The notes under the pieces were generated by a model that worked only from the letters and a program-made list of their open reading frames with translations, did no database searches and was not told where the DNA came from. Below are positions 8,698 to 16,887 of a stretch of 64,000 nt of DNA, piece by piece (the stretch's first letter is position 1; each line of letters begins with the position of its first letter). A program made the translations under genes and the position numbers. The stretch comes from Steroidobacteraceae bacterium. GTDB taxonomy: Bacteria > Pseudomonadota > Gammaproteobacteria > Steroidobacterales > Steroidobacteraceae. The stretch covers positions 1 to 64,000 of the forward strand of contig JALORN010000007.1 of NCBI GenBank assembly GCA_025458905.1. Reading direction: 5' to 3'.

Positions 8698-10001
8698 GCG
8701 CGCCGACGCTGCGCGCCGCAGCTCCTGCCGCCGCCCCGACGCCGCGGCTGCGCTGGCTGGTCGCCGCGGGCGAGGGGCGCGCCCTGCTCGCGGCAGCCGG
8801 CGCATATTTCGCGCTGCTCGCCGGCTATTACATGCTGCGCAGCCTCCGCGAGGCGTTCGCGCTCGAGGTCGGCCGCGAGCACATCGGCACGCTGTTCTAC
8901 GTCACCTTCGCGGTCATGCTGGCGGTGCTGCCGCTGTACTGGTTCGTGGTCGCGCGGCTGCCGCGCCGGCGCCTGTTCCCGGCGGTCTACGCCACCGTGA
9001 TCGCGCTGTTCCTCGGCATCGCCTCCGGCATGGCCGTCTCGCCCGGCAATCGTGCGCTCGCCGCGGTGTACTTCGTCGCCGTGACCTCGCTGAACCTCTT
9101 CATGGTCTCGGTGTTCTGGAGCGTGATGGCCGATGCCTGGCGCTCCGAGGCGGCACGCCGCCTGTTCGGCTTCATCGCCGCCGGGGGCAGCGCCGGGGCG
9201 ATCGCCGGGCCGCTGTTCAATTCGCTGTTCGTGCAGCGGCTCGGCACCACCTGGGTGATCGTGCTGGCGTGCGCGCTGCTCGCCACCGCGATCCTCGCCG
9301 GGCGGCGCGCGCAGGACGCGGGCGAGCCGCCATCCGGCGGCACGCGCGCCGGCGACACCCGTCTCGACGTCGCAGTCGGCGGGCGCGCGATCGACGACCT
9401 GAAGCGCCTCGTGACCTCGCCCTACCTGCTGGCGATCGCCGCGCTGATCGTGCTCGGCCAGGTGCTCGGCGGCTTCATGTACCAGGAGCAGGCGAAGTAC
9501 GTGGAGCAGGCCCATGCGACGCTCGGCGAGCGCGCGGCGCTGTTCGCGCGGGTCGACCTCGCGGTCAACCTGCTGGCGCTGCTGTTCCAGGGCGCCGTGG
9601 TGGGCTGGCTCGCGGCGCGCGGCGGCCTGAAGCTCGCGCTGGCGTTCGTGCCCATGCTGCTGATCGCCTCGCTGGTGCTGCTGGCGCTGCTGCCGGTGGG
9701 CGCGGTGCTGATCGGAACCCAGGTGTTCCGCCGCGCGGTCGACTACGGCCTCTTCAAGCCGACGCGCGAGATGCTGTTCACGGTGCTGAACCCGGAGAGC
9801 AAGTTCAAGAGCAAGAGCCTGATCGACACGCTGCTGCAGCGCGGCGGCGACAGCGCGGGCCAGCTCGCCTATCCGCTGGTGGCGGGGCTCGGGCTCGCGG
9901 GCGTCGCCTGGGCGTGCGCCGGCGTGAGCCTGCTGATGCTGGCCGGTGCCACCTGGCTCGGCGGGGCGTTCGGGCGACGGGAAGCCGAGGCGGGCCGCTG
10001 A
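8694..10001 (+). CDS. ATP/ADP-carrier-like (NTT/AAA family) MFS-type transporter
   Basis: A 435-residue polytopic protein with about 12 hydrophobic segments. It resembles the nucleotide-transporter (Npt/Tlc) family through the YYMLRSLREAF start, FWSVMADAW, the charged VFRRAVDYGLFKPTREMLF stretch and the KFKSKSLIDTLLQRGGD segment. Intracellular bacteria use such proteins for ATP/ADP exchange, but free-living proteobacteria carry related proteins of unknown substrate. The ATG overlaps ccmI by four bases, placing it in the ccm transcript. A general MFS role is the alternative. Confidence 0.7.
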   Translation: MSAPTLRAAAPAAAPTPRLRWLVAAGEGRALLAAAGAYFALLAGYYMLRSLREAFALEVGREHIGTLFYVTFAVMLAVLPLYWFVVARLPRRRLFPAVYATVIALFLGIASGMAVSPGNRALAAVYFVAVTSLNLFMVSVFWSVMADAWRSEAARRLFGFIAAGGSAGAIAGPLFNSLFVQRLGTTWVIVLACALLATAILAGRRAQDAGEPPSGGTRAGDTRLDVAVGGRAIDDLKRLVTSPYLLAIAALIVLGQVLGGFMYQEQAKYVEQAHATLGERAALFARVDLAVNLLALLFQGAVVGWLAARGGLKLALAFVPMLLIASLVLLALLPVGAVLIGTQVFRRAVDYGLFKPTREMLFTVLNPESKFKSKSLIDTLLQRGGDSAGQLAYPLVAGLGLAGVAWACAGVSLLMLAGATWLGGAFGRREAEAGR

Positions 10002-10049
10002 GCGCCGCGGCGGCGTCCCGTGCGGCGCGTGGGCGGGCCGGCAGCGGTC

Positions 10050-10631
10050 TCAGCGGCGCGACGATCGCCAGTAGCGCATCACCAGGAAGCCGCCGACCAT
10101 GCCGCCGAGGTGCGCGAAGTGCGCGATGCCGCTGCGCGTGCCGGTGACGCCTAGGTAGAGCTCGAGCGCGGCGAACAGCAGCGCGAACAGCCAGGCTGGC
10201 ATCGGGATCGGCGGGATCAGCGGCACGATCCGGCGCTGCGGGAACATCATCGCGAAGCCGAGCAGCAGCCCGTAGATGCCGCCCGAGGCGCCGACGGTCG
10301 GCACGTCCTGGCCGAGCGAGCGCGTCACGAACAGCTGCGCCAACGCCGCGGCCACGACGCTCGCGAAGTAGAACGCCAGGAAGCGACGCGTGCCCCAGTA
10401 GCGCTCGAGCTCGTTGCCGAAGGTCACGAGGCCGATCATGTTGAAGAGGATGTGCGTCAGCCCGCCGTGCAGGAACGCGTAGCTCACCACCTGCCACGGC
10501 GCGAACAGCGGCCCGAGCGGCCAGAGTGCGAACCAGGCGGCGAGCGGGCCGTCGAGCACCTGCTGCAGCAGGAAGAGGACGACGCAGGCGACCAGGATGC
10601 CGCGGGTGCCGGGTTCGAGGTTGCCGAGCAT
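10050..10631 (-). CDS. Rhomboid family intramembrane serine protease
   Basis: A 193-residue protein with six hydrophobic segments. The Ser-His dyad is visible: GASG with S116, and HFAHLGG with H174. The HxxxN motif is HILFN (H60, N64). Rhomboids cleave transmembrane substrates within the bilayer. The ATG at 10631 follows the gene at 10655-11932 by 23 bases on the same strand, so the two may be co-transcribed. It converges on the transporter ending at 10001. Confidence 0.92.
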   Translation of the reverse strand: MLGNLEPGTRGILVACVVLFLLQQVLDGPLAAWFALWPLGPLFAPWQVVSYAFLHGGLTHILFNMIGLVTFGNELERYWGTRRFLAFYFASVVAAALAQLFVTRSLGQDVPTVGASGGIYGLLLGFAMMFPQRRIVPLIPPIPMPAWLFALLFAALELYLGVTGTRSGIAHFAHLGGMVGGFLVMRYWRSSRR

Positions 10632-10654
10632 GTGGTGCTTCCCCGCGGGTCGCG

Positions 10655-11932
10655 TCAGCGCAGCGGTGGATGCGGATGCCAGCCGAGGGTCAGCAGCAGC
10701 ACCGTGAAGCCGACGACGTAGCCGAGCGCGACGTGCCAGCCGCCGCGCAGCCAGGCGCCGACCGAGCGGGCCTGCGGGAAGCGGTTGGACAGGGCGACGC
10801 CGGCCGAGGAGCCGAACCACACCATCGAGCCGCCGAAGCCCACGGCGAATGCGACGAAGCCCCAGTCGTAGCCGCCGGCCTCCAGGGCGAGCTTGGTCAG
10901 CGGGATGTTGTCGAACACCGCCGACAGGAAGCCGAGGCCCAGCGTGCTCGGCCAGGATGCCGGCGGCAGCTCCTCGACCGGCATCATCGACGCCGCCAGC
11001 ACGAGCGACAGCAGGAACACGCTGCCGCGCACCGCTTCCGGCACGATCGACCAGTCCGGGCGGCGGATCGGCGCGGTCAGCAGCAGCATGCCGGCGACCG
11101 CCGCCCCGATGAACGGGAAGCTGTCGGCGGCCGCGGGCATCCGCAGGTTCACGCCGACGTTGACGAGCACTGCGGCGCCGAGGATCGCGACCACCACCGC
11201 GACCCGCGGCCAGTCGAGCCGCACGTCCCCGATCGTGTCCCTGACGATCGGCGAGTGTCGCTGCTGCTGGATCGAGGCCGGGACGGCGAACACCAGGAAG
11301 GCGGCCGCCGCGGCGACGTACGCGTGCACCACGTCGGTCGCGCCGACGCCCTCGATCCACATCATGGTCGTGGTCGTGTCGCCGATCACGCTGCCGGCAC
11401 CCCCTGCGTTTGAGGAAGCGACCAGGGCGGCGAGATAGCCGATGTGCACGCGCTCGCGATACACGGTCGCGGCGACGCTGCCGCCGATCATCGCGGCGGC
11501 GATGTTGTCGAGGAAGCCCGACAGCACGAACACCAGCGCCAGCAGCACCAGGCCGCCGCGCCAGTCGTCCGGCAGCACGCGCGGCAGCGCCAGCGGCACG
11601 CGGGTCAGCTCGAAGTGCCGGGCGAGCAGGCCGAAGCCGACCAGCAGGCAGAAGAGGTTGGCCAGCACCACCCACTCGTGGCCGAGGTGCGCGAGCAGGC
11701 CGGCGACCCCGCTGCCCTCGGCGAAGCCCGCGACTGCGGTCTTCCAGGCCGTGATCACCGCCAGGCCGGCGAGCGCGCACTGCAGCGCGTAGCGGTGCAG
11801 CAGCGCCACGGCGAGCAGGGTGAGGCCGAAGAGCACGAATTCGACGGGAATCAAGGCGGACGACCCCAGGCGGACGGATGGCGCGACAGCGACAGCATGG
11901 TAGCGGATCGGGGCGCGCGCTTCGGCGGGCAC
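10655..11932 (-). CDS. NhaD/ArsB-type ion transporter (likely Na+/H+ antiporter)
   Basis: A protein of up to 425 residues with about 11-12 hydrophobic segments. Two similar half-motifs, GFLDNIAAAMIGG and AVFDNIPLTKLAL, match the re-entrant DN motifs of the IT superfamily (NhaD, ArsB, CitM). GDTTTTMMW is also typical. NhaD-type sodium/proton antiport is the best guess; citrate or other anion transport cannot be excluded. ATG 11932 gives a 26-residue non-hydrophobic leader; a TTG at 11854 (LIPVEFVLFG) is an alternative start. Confidence 0.75.
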   Translation of the reverse strand: MPAEARAPIRYHAVAVAPSVRLGSSALIPVEFVLFGLTLLAVALLHRYALQCALAGLAVITAWKTAVAGFAEGSGVAGLLAHLGHEWVVLANLFCLLVGFGLLARHFELTRVPLALPRVLPDDWRGGLVLLALVFVLSGFLDNIAAAMIGGSVAATVYRERVHIGYLAALVASSNAGGAGSVIGDTTTTMMWIEGVGATDVVHAYVAAAAAFLVFAVPASIQQQRHSPIVRDTIGDVRLDWPRVAVVVAILGAAVLVNVGVNLRMPAAADSFPFIGAAVAGMLLLTAPIRRPDWSIVPEAVRGSVFLLSLVLAASMMPVEELPPASWPSTLGLGFLSAVFDNIPLTKLALEAGGYDWGFVAFAVGFGGSMVWFGSSAGVALSNRFPQARSVGAWLRGGWHVALGYVVGFTVLLLTLGWHPHPPLR

Positions 11933-11948
11933 GCACCCCGTGTCGCGC

Positions 11949-12752
11949 TCAGTGGCTCGCGAGCCAGTCGAATAGCGTGCGGGCGAAGCGGATCTTCTGT
12001 TCCTTGCCGGCGACCACGTGGGCGAGGTCGTCCCAGGTCTCGCCGCGGGCGCCCGGGATCGCGTGCTGGATCGGCAGCGTGGTGCGCGGGCTGGTCACCT
12101 GGTCGAGCGCCGCGTGCAGCACGAAGGTGGGGCAACGCACCGACCCGAGCCGCGACCGCGACTCGAAGCCGACGCAGGCGTCGATCAGGCGCGCGTGCGC
12201 CGGGAAGCGGCCGTTCAGTTCCTTCCAGCCGCCGGCGGGACCGAGCAGCTTCGGCTTGTTCGCGTTGTAGTACTCCGGGGTGAAGGACAGCAGCGTCACG
12301 GCCTTCTGGAAGGCGAAGAAGCCCGCGTCGCGGTGCAGCCAGCGGAACATCTCCAGCTGGTCGCGCAGGAAGTCGTCCATCTCGCACCAGGCGCCGGTGT
12401 TGAGCATCGAGCGCGCGAGGTCGGGGCGGCGGATCGCGATCTCCTGGCAGACGCAGGCGCCCATGCCGACCAGGCCGACCAGGTGCACGTTCTTCAGCCC
12501 CAGGTGGTCGAGCAGGCCGATCGCGTCGGCGGCGTGCAGCGCCATCGTCGAGGGCACCGACGGGTCGTCGGTGGACTCGCCGATGCCACGGTAGTCGAAC
12601 ACGATCACCTGGTAGCGGTCGGTCAGGCCGCGGGCGAGATGCCCGTGGTTGTCGTGGCAGAACGTGCCCCAGCCGCCCATGCACAGCACCGGGTCGCCCT
12701 GCCCGAGCACCTCGTAGTACATGTCGTGGTCGTTGATGCGGGCGATCGGCAT
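11949..12752 (-). CDS. Alpha/beta hydrolase-fold protein without a visible nucleophile serine
   Basis: A 267-residue alpha/beta hydrolase fold: strand/oxyanion region VLCMGGWGTF, FDYRGIGEST, and an acid/His region ending LAHVVAGKE. At the nucleophile elbow, where GxSxG is expected, it reads VHLVGLVGMGAC (89-100), with no serine. Cys100 and Cys102 lie one turn later. It may be a non-hydrolytic family member or use another nucleophile. It starts 17 bases from the downstream antiporter gene. Substrate unknown. Confidence 0.75.
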   Translation of the reverse strand: MPIARINDHDMYYEVLGQGDPVLCMGGWGTFCHDNHGHLARGLTDRYQVIVFDYRGIGESTDDPSVPSTMALHAADAIGLLDHLGLKNVHLVGLVGMGACVCQEIAIRRPDLARSMLNTGAWCEMDDFLRDQLEMFRWLHRDAGFFAFQKAVTLLSFTPEYYNANKPKLLGPAGGWKELNGRFPAHARLIDACVGFESRSRLGSVRCPTFVLHAALDQVTSPRTTLPIQHAIPGARGETWDDLAHVVAGKEQKIRFARTLFDWLASH

Positions 12753-12796
12753 GGCGTTCTCCGGGGGAAAGGCCGCGGCGCGTCCGGCGGCCGGGA

Positions 12797-13462
12797 TCAG
12801 AAATACTTCGTGATGCCGAGGAAGGCGATCGCGATCAGCAGCGCGTAGAGCCCGAGCACGTAGCGGATCGCGCCGTCGACGGCGGTCGAGATCGCGGCCT
12901 CGATATCCGGCTTGCTGCCCTCGGTGGCGAGGCGCACGAAGGCGGGGCCTATCGGGCGGAAGGCGAAGTCGATGCCGATGCCCATCGCGAAGATCAGCGC
13001 GAACAGCAGGATCTTGGCGCCGAACCAGCCGCCGGGGAACGGCCCGTTGCCGAGCACGGCCTGCAGGCCGAACCAGCCGATCACCACCAGCATCAGCGCC
13101 TGGAAGGCGAGGTGGGCCCGGTTCAGCGTCTCGGCGAGCGGCTTGCCCTCGTTGCGGCCGATCGCCACGAGCAGCGCGATCCAGCCGGCCGCGATCGACC
13201 AGGCGAGCGCGAACGCCCAGCCGGGGACCTCGATCCAGCCGCCCGAGGCCGCGACGTGCAGCCCCACCGGGAACATGACGGTGAAGCACAGGCGCGGGAT
13301 CAGGTCGATGGCGACGGCCATCTTGAGCGCGAAGGCACGCTCCGCGAACGAGAGTTCCGGACGCTTCGCGGCCTTCGCCAGCAGGAACACGCCGAGGTCC
13401 CCGCCGAGCCAGTACACCAGCAGCATGACGTGGACGAAGACCCAGATCCCGTGGTCGATCAA
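12797..13462 (-). CDS. Six-helix membrane protein with HxxLLVYWLGGD motif (paralogue 1)
   Basis: A 221-residue membrane protein with about six hydrophobic segments and no recognised enzyme motif. It opens with VHVMLLVYWLGGDLGVF and contains DLIPRLCFTVMFPVGLH. The start is TTG at 13462, supported by GGGAGG about 5 bases upstream on the minus strand. It is clearly related to the divergent gene at 13607-14290, which has AHILLFVYWLGGDIGVF and DQIPRYCLVLMLPVGYT at the same places. The conserved His and Arg suggest a cofactor or ion site, but function is unknown; a CopD-like fold is possible. Confidence 0.7.
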   Translation of the reverse strand: MIDHGIWVFVHVMLLVYWLGGDLGVFLLAKAAKRPELSFAERAFALKMAVAIDLIPRLCFTVMFPVGLHVAASGGWIEVPGWAFALAWSIAAGWIALLVAIGRNEGKPLAETLNRAHLAFQALMLVVIGWFGLQAVLGNGPFPGGWFGAKILLFALIFAMGIGIDFAFRPIGPAFVRLATEGSKPDIEAAISTAVDGAIRYVLGLYALLIAIAFLGITKYF

Positions 13463-13574
13463 GCGTGCCTCCCGAGCCCGCCATTCTACCGAAACGTCCG
13501 GACAAAAGACTCCATCCGTAGACCGGTCGCCCCCGGAGCGCGGCGCCTCGCGCCGCGCTGCCGACCGGTGCGGC

Positions 13575-13583
13575 TGCTAGGCT
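13575..13583 (+). promoter_or_regulatory. Extended -10-like box TGCTAGGCT
   Basis: TGC-TAGGCT matches the recurrent TGCTAGACT element at 1488 and 37587 with one change. It lies 23 bases upstream of the GTG at 13607, in the 144-base divergent gap. Good position for a promoter; no clear -35 was seen. Confidence 0.4.
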
Positions 13584-13606
13584 CGCGCCACGCCGAGGTG
13601 CCCCAC

Positions 13607-14290
13607 GTGTTCGACAGCTACTTCCTGCTGAAGCTCGCCCACATCCTGTTGTTCGTCTACTGGCTCGGGGGCGACATCGGCGTGTTCTACTCCGCCAGCT
13701 TCGTCCGCGACCGCACCCTCTCCGTCGAGGGCCGGCGCACGGCGCTGCGCATCCTCGCCTGGGTCGACCAGATCCCGCGCTACTGCCTGGTGCTGATGCT
13801 GCCGGTCGGCTACACGCTGGCGCTGCGCCTCGGCGTCGTGCGGCTGCCGCCGACCTTCATGGCGATCCTCTGGGTCGTGGCGCTCGTCTGGCTGTGGGCG
13901 GTGTGGGCGATCCATCACTACCAGGGCACGCCGCTCGGCGAGCGCATCCGCAAGATCGACCTCGGCTGGCGCTTCGTGCTGCTGTTCGGGCTGCTGTTCG
14001 ACGCCTGGCAGGGTTTCACCGGCGAGGGCCACCTGCTGACGGACTGGGTGTCGCTGAAGTTCGCGCTGCTCGCGTCGATGCTGTTCTGCGGCATCATGAT
14101 CCGCCTGCTGGGCAAGCCGATGGGGCCGGCGCTTAAGCAGGTGTTCGCCACCGGCTCCACGCCGGAGCTCGAGGCGATCATCCAGCGCACCGCCGGCCGC
14201 ACGCGGCCGTTCGTGCTGGCGATCTGGGCGCTGCTGGTCGTCGCGGCCTACGTGGGCATCGCCAAGCCCGATCTCGGCGGCCTGTCGTGA
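13607..14290 (+). CDS. Six-helix membrane protein with HxxLLFVYWLGGD motif (paralogue 2)
   Basis: A 227-residue membrane protein paralogous to the gene at 12797-13462 and read divergently from it. It has LAHILLFVYWLGGDIGVFY near the N-terminus, DQIPRYCLVLMLPVGY, a WAIHHYQG loop and a C-terminal helix ending GIAKPDLGG. GTG 13607 is preceded by GAGGTG at a good distance. Its stop overlaps the next gene (GTGA). Function unrecognised; co-translation with a YdhR-like protein may hint at a role. Confidence 0.68.
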   Translation: MFDSYFLLKLAHILLFVYWLGGDIGVFYSASFVRDRTLSVEGRRTALRILAWVDQIPRYCLVLMLPVGYTLALRLGVVRLPPTFMAILWVVALVWLWAVWAIHHYQGTPLGERIRKIDLGWRFVLLFGLLFDAWQGFTGEGHLLTDWVSLKFALLASMLFCGIMIRLLGKPMGPALKQVFATGSTPELEAIIQRTAGRTRPFVLAIWALLVVAAYVGIAKPDLGGLS

Positions 14291-14655
14291 GCGGTGCGCG
14301 CGGGTCGTCCTCGCCCCGCGCCGCGGACCTTCCCGCGGTCGTCACCGTCGTCAGCTTCGCGGTCGCCGGCCCGCCGCCTTCGACGGCGGCGCTGCGCGAA
14401 CTGCTGGAGCGCACCGCGCCGCGTTACCGCGCCGTGCCGGGCCTGCTGCGCAAGCTCTACGTCGGCGCCGACGGGATCGGGGGCGGAGTCTACGAATGGC
14501 GCAGCCGCGCCGACGCCGAGGCCTGGTTCGACGCCCGCTGGCATGCGCAGATGCGGGCCGCCTACGGCGTCGAGCCGCAGGTCGAGTGGTTCGACGTCGC
14601 CTGCGTGGTCGACAACGTCCGCGGCGCCATCGAGCTCGGGGACCTGCCGCCGTGA
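14287..14655 (+). CDS. YdhR-like monooxygenase (ABM-type ferredoxin fold)
   Basis: A 122-residue protein. From about residue 18 it reads like the YdhR putative mono-oxygenase family: VVSFAVAGPPP, then PGLLRKLYVGADGIGGGVYEW and a second strand-helix repeat ending EWFDVACVVDN. Such small dimeric alpha+beta proteins include quinol monooxygenases. GTG 14287 overlaps the previous stop. The true start might be slightly later because residues 1-14 are low complexity. Confidence 0.6.
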   Translation: MSGARGSSSPRAADLPAVVTVVSFAVAGPPPSTAALRELLERTAPRYRAVPGLLRKLYVGADGIGGGVYEWRSRADAEAWFDARWHAQMRAAYGVEPQVEWFDVACVVDNVRGAIELGDLPP

Positions 14656-15353
14656 TGCCGCATCGAACCTTGCGCGGACGGATCGCCTACCTTCGCGATG
14701 GCCAGGGCGAGCGCGGGCGCGAGGACTTCTCGATCACCGTGCACGGCGACGGCGCGCGCACCGTTCGCGCGCAGTGCGAGATGGACGACATCCGGCTGCT
14801 GCGCGACGTCACCTACTCGGTCGATGCGGCGTGGCGGCCGCTCGACGCATTCGTGCGCCTCGTGAGCCAGGACCGGTTCTTCGGCAGCGCATGGTTCCGC
14901 TTCGACGACCGCGGCGCCGAGTGCGAGGCGTTCACCGCCGGCGACGGGCGGGTGCACCAGCGGCGCGAGCTCGGCTGCCGGCCGCTGCTGTTCGTGCCGC
15001 ACCCGCTGGTCTGCGACGGCTGGCAGGCGAGCGCCTACGACTACACCCGCGGCCCCGGCGTGCAGCGACTCGAGCCCTGCGCCAACAGCTCGCCGCGGCC
15101 GGACGGCGGCTCCGGCCCGGCGCTCGGCCTCTCGCACAAGCACCTGCAGTACGTCGGCGACCAGACGCTGGAGGTGGCGGCCGGGCGCTTCGCCTGCCGC
15201 CACCTGCGCATCCTGCCGCCCGAAGGCGACGAGGCGCACGGCGTGCCGCTCGACATCTGGGTGACCGGCACGGACTTCATCCTGGTGCGGATGCGCTGGG
15301 ACCTGCTGCGCAGCACCTACGACCTGGTGGCTCTGGAAGGCGAGCTGCGCTGA
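14655..15353 (+). CDS. Conserved protein of unknown function, beta-rich
   Basis: A 232-residue soluble protein with no signal peptide or membrane segment. It is rich in beta-forming stretches (FSITVHGDGARTVRAQCEMD; DFILVRMRWDLLRSTYDL) and contains HPLVCDGWQASAYDY. The overall look resembles DUF3108-like or lipid-binding barrels, but no family is claimed. The ATG shares one base with the previous stop (TGATG), so it is likely translationally coupled to the YdhR-like gene. It converges on the GST with a 10-base gap. Confidence 0.6.
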   Translation: MPHRTLRGRIAYLRDGQGERGREDFSITVHGDGARTVRAQCEMDDIRLLRDVTYSVDAAWRPLDAFVRLVSQDRFFGSAWFRFDDRGAECEAFTAGDGRVHQRRELGCRPLLFVPHPLVCDGWQASAYDYTRGPGVQRLEPCANSSPRPDGGSGPALGLSHKHLQYVGDQTLEVAAGRFACRHLRILPPEGDEAHGVPLDIWVTGTDFILVRMRWDLLRSTYDLVALEGELR

Positions 15354-15363
15354 GCGCGCGTGA

Positions 15364-15987
15364 TCAGTGTGGCACCTTCATGCCGCGCTGCACGGCTGGG
15401 CGCGCGCCGACCTCGGCGGCCCAGCGCGCCAGGTTCGGGTGGCCGTCGAGGTGGCCCGGGAAACGCTTCATGGAAACCGCCGCCACCGGGTAGGCGATGA
15501 CGTCGGCGATGGTGTATTCACCGCCGGCGAGATAGCGCGACTGGCCGAGCCGCGCCTCGAGCGTACCGACCATGCGGGTGCAGAGCCGGTCGTAGAACTG
15601 CAGCGCCCAGGGCAGCTTCTCCGGGGCGATCACGTTGAAGGCGAACTGGCCGCTGTAGGCCGGGCCCACGTCGCTCGACACCACGCCGACCCACTCGTAG
15701 ACCTTCGCCCGCACCGCCGGGTCCGCGGGAAACAGGCGGCCGGTCTTCTCGCCGAGGTAGAAGAGGATCGCCGCCGTTCCATAGACCGAGACGGGCGCGC
15801 CGCCCGCGGCGTCGTGGTCGACGATCGCCGGCATCCTCGCCACGGGAGTGATCGCGACGTAGTCGGGCTTGAAGTTGTCGCCCTTGACGAGGTCGTAGTC
15901 GATCGCACGGTAGGGCAGGCCCGTCTCCTCGAGCATGATCGACGCCTTGTAGCCGTTGGCCGTCGCGGTCGTGTGCAGGTCTATCAT
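15364..15987 (-). CDS. Glutathione S-transferase (nu-class/YfcG-like)
   Basis: A 207-residue GST. The thioredoxin-fold domain has TATANGYKASIMLEETGL at the position of the TPNGxKI motif of YfcG-type enzymes, then ARMPAIVDHD (cis-Pro) and SVYGTAAILFYLGEK. The helical C-terminal domain contains GEYTIADVIAYP. Nu-class enzymes act as disulfide-bond reductases or peroxidases with glutathione. It is divergent from the hydrolase at 16015 with only 27 bases between the starts, so the two promoters must overlap coding sequence. Confidence 0.85.
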   Translation of the reverse strand: MIDLHTTATANGYKASIMLEETGLPYRAIDYDLVKGDNFKPDYVAITPVARMPAIVDHDAAGGAPVSVYGTAAILFYLGEKTGRLFPADPAVRAKVYEWVGVVSSDVGPAYSGQFAFNVIAPEKLPWALQFYDRLCTRMVGTLEARLGQSRYLAGGEYTIADVIAYPVAAVSMKRFPGHLDGHPNLARWAAEVGARPAVQRGMKVPH

Positions 15988-16014
15988 GCAGCCATTCTGC
16001 AGGAGCGATTTCCG

Positions 16015-16872
16015 ATGACGCAAATCGAGCGCGCGTTCGTCACCATCCGCGAAGGCCAGGTGCACCTGCGCCGCAGCATCGGGCCCGACCCGGGCGCTGC
16101 GCCACCGCTTTGGATGATCCACGCCTCGCCTGCCTCGTCGGTGTCGCTGGTCGCACTGATGCACGAGCTCGGCCGTACGCGGCGCGTGTTCGCCCCGGAC
16201 ACGCTCGGCAACGGTGACTCCGCGCCCGCGGCCCCGGCGGTGCCCGACATCGCCTACTACGCGGACTCCAGCCTGCGGGTGATGGACGCGCTGGGCCTCG
16301 AGCGCGTCGACCTCTACGGCAGCCACACCGGCGCGCACATCGTCTCCGAGATGGCGATCGCGCGCCCCGACCGCTTCCGCCGGATGGTCTTCGACGGCAT
16401 CGCCATGTTCTCGCCGCAGGAGAAGCAGGAGAACCTCGCGAACTACGCCCCGGCGATCGAGCCGGACGCCTTCGGCACGCAGTTCCACTGGGCCTGGCAT
16501 TTCGTGCGCGACCAGGGCTGGTTCTTCCCGTACTACAAGCGCGACGCCGCCCACGCCCGTGGCCTGGACATGCCCTCGGTCGAGGCGCTGCACCGCACGA
16601 CCGTCGAGGTGCTGAAGTCGATCCGCACCTACCATCACGCCTATCGCGCGGCGTTCGCCCACCAGGAGCCCGAGCGCCTGCCGCTGGTGCGCGTGCCGAC
16701 GCTGGTCATGGCCGACGCCAGCGACCCGCTGAAGCCGGGCGTCGCCAAGGCCGCGGCGCTGGTGCCCGGGGCGCTGCAGGCGATCTTCGACGACCAGGCC
16801 CACGGTGCCGGCGCGATCGCCGCCAAGGGCACGCTGCTCACGCACTTCCTCGACACGGGGCGCCTGCCCTGA
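16015..16872 (+). CDS. Alpha/beta hydrolase-fold protein, elbow GSHTG
   Basis: A 285-residue alpha/beta hydrolase fold, start supported by AGGAG ten bases upstream. The nucleophile elbow reads YGSHTGAH, with His104 where Ser is usual. A cap-region motif WAWHFVRDQGWFFPYYKRD resembles the DGxHLxxxWxxxRD signature of the two-domain proteins at 18483 and 48491. The His region is FDDQAHGAG. It could be a non-standard or inactive hydrolase; substrate unknown. It converges on the binding-protein gene with a 15-base gap. Confidence 0.75.
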   Translation: MTQIERAFVTIREGQVHLRRSIGPDPGAAPPLWMIHASPASSVSLVALMHELGRTRRVFAPDTLGNGDSAPAAPAVPDIAYYADSSLRVMDALGLERVDLYGSHTGAHIVSEMAIARPDRFRRMVFDGIAMFSPQEKQENLANYAPAIEPDAFGTQFHWAWHFVRDQGWFFPYYKRDAAHARGLDMPSVEALHRTTVEVLKSIRTYHHAYRAAFAHQEPERLPLVRVPTLVMADASDPLKPGVAKAAALVPGALQAIFDDQAHGAGAIAAKGTLLTHFLDTGRLP

Positions 16873-16887
16873 GCGTGCAGGCTCCGC

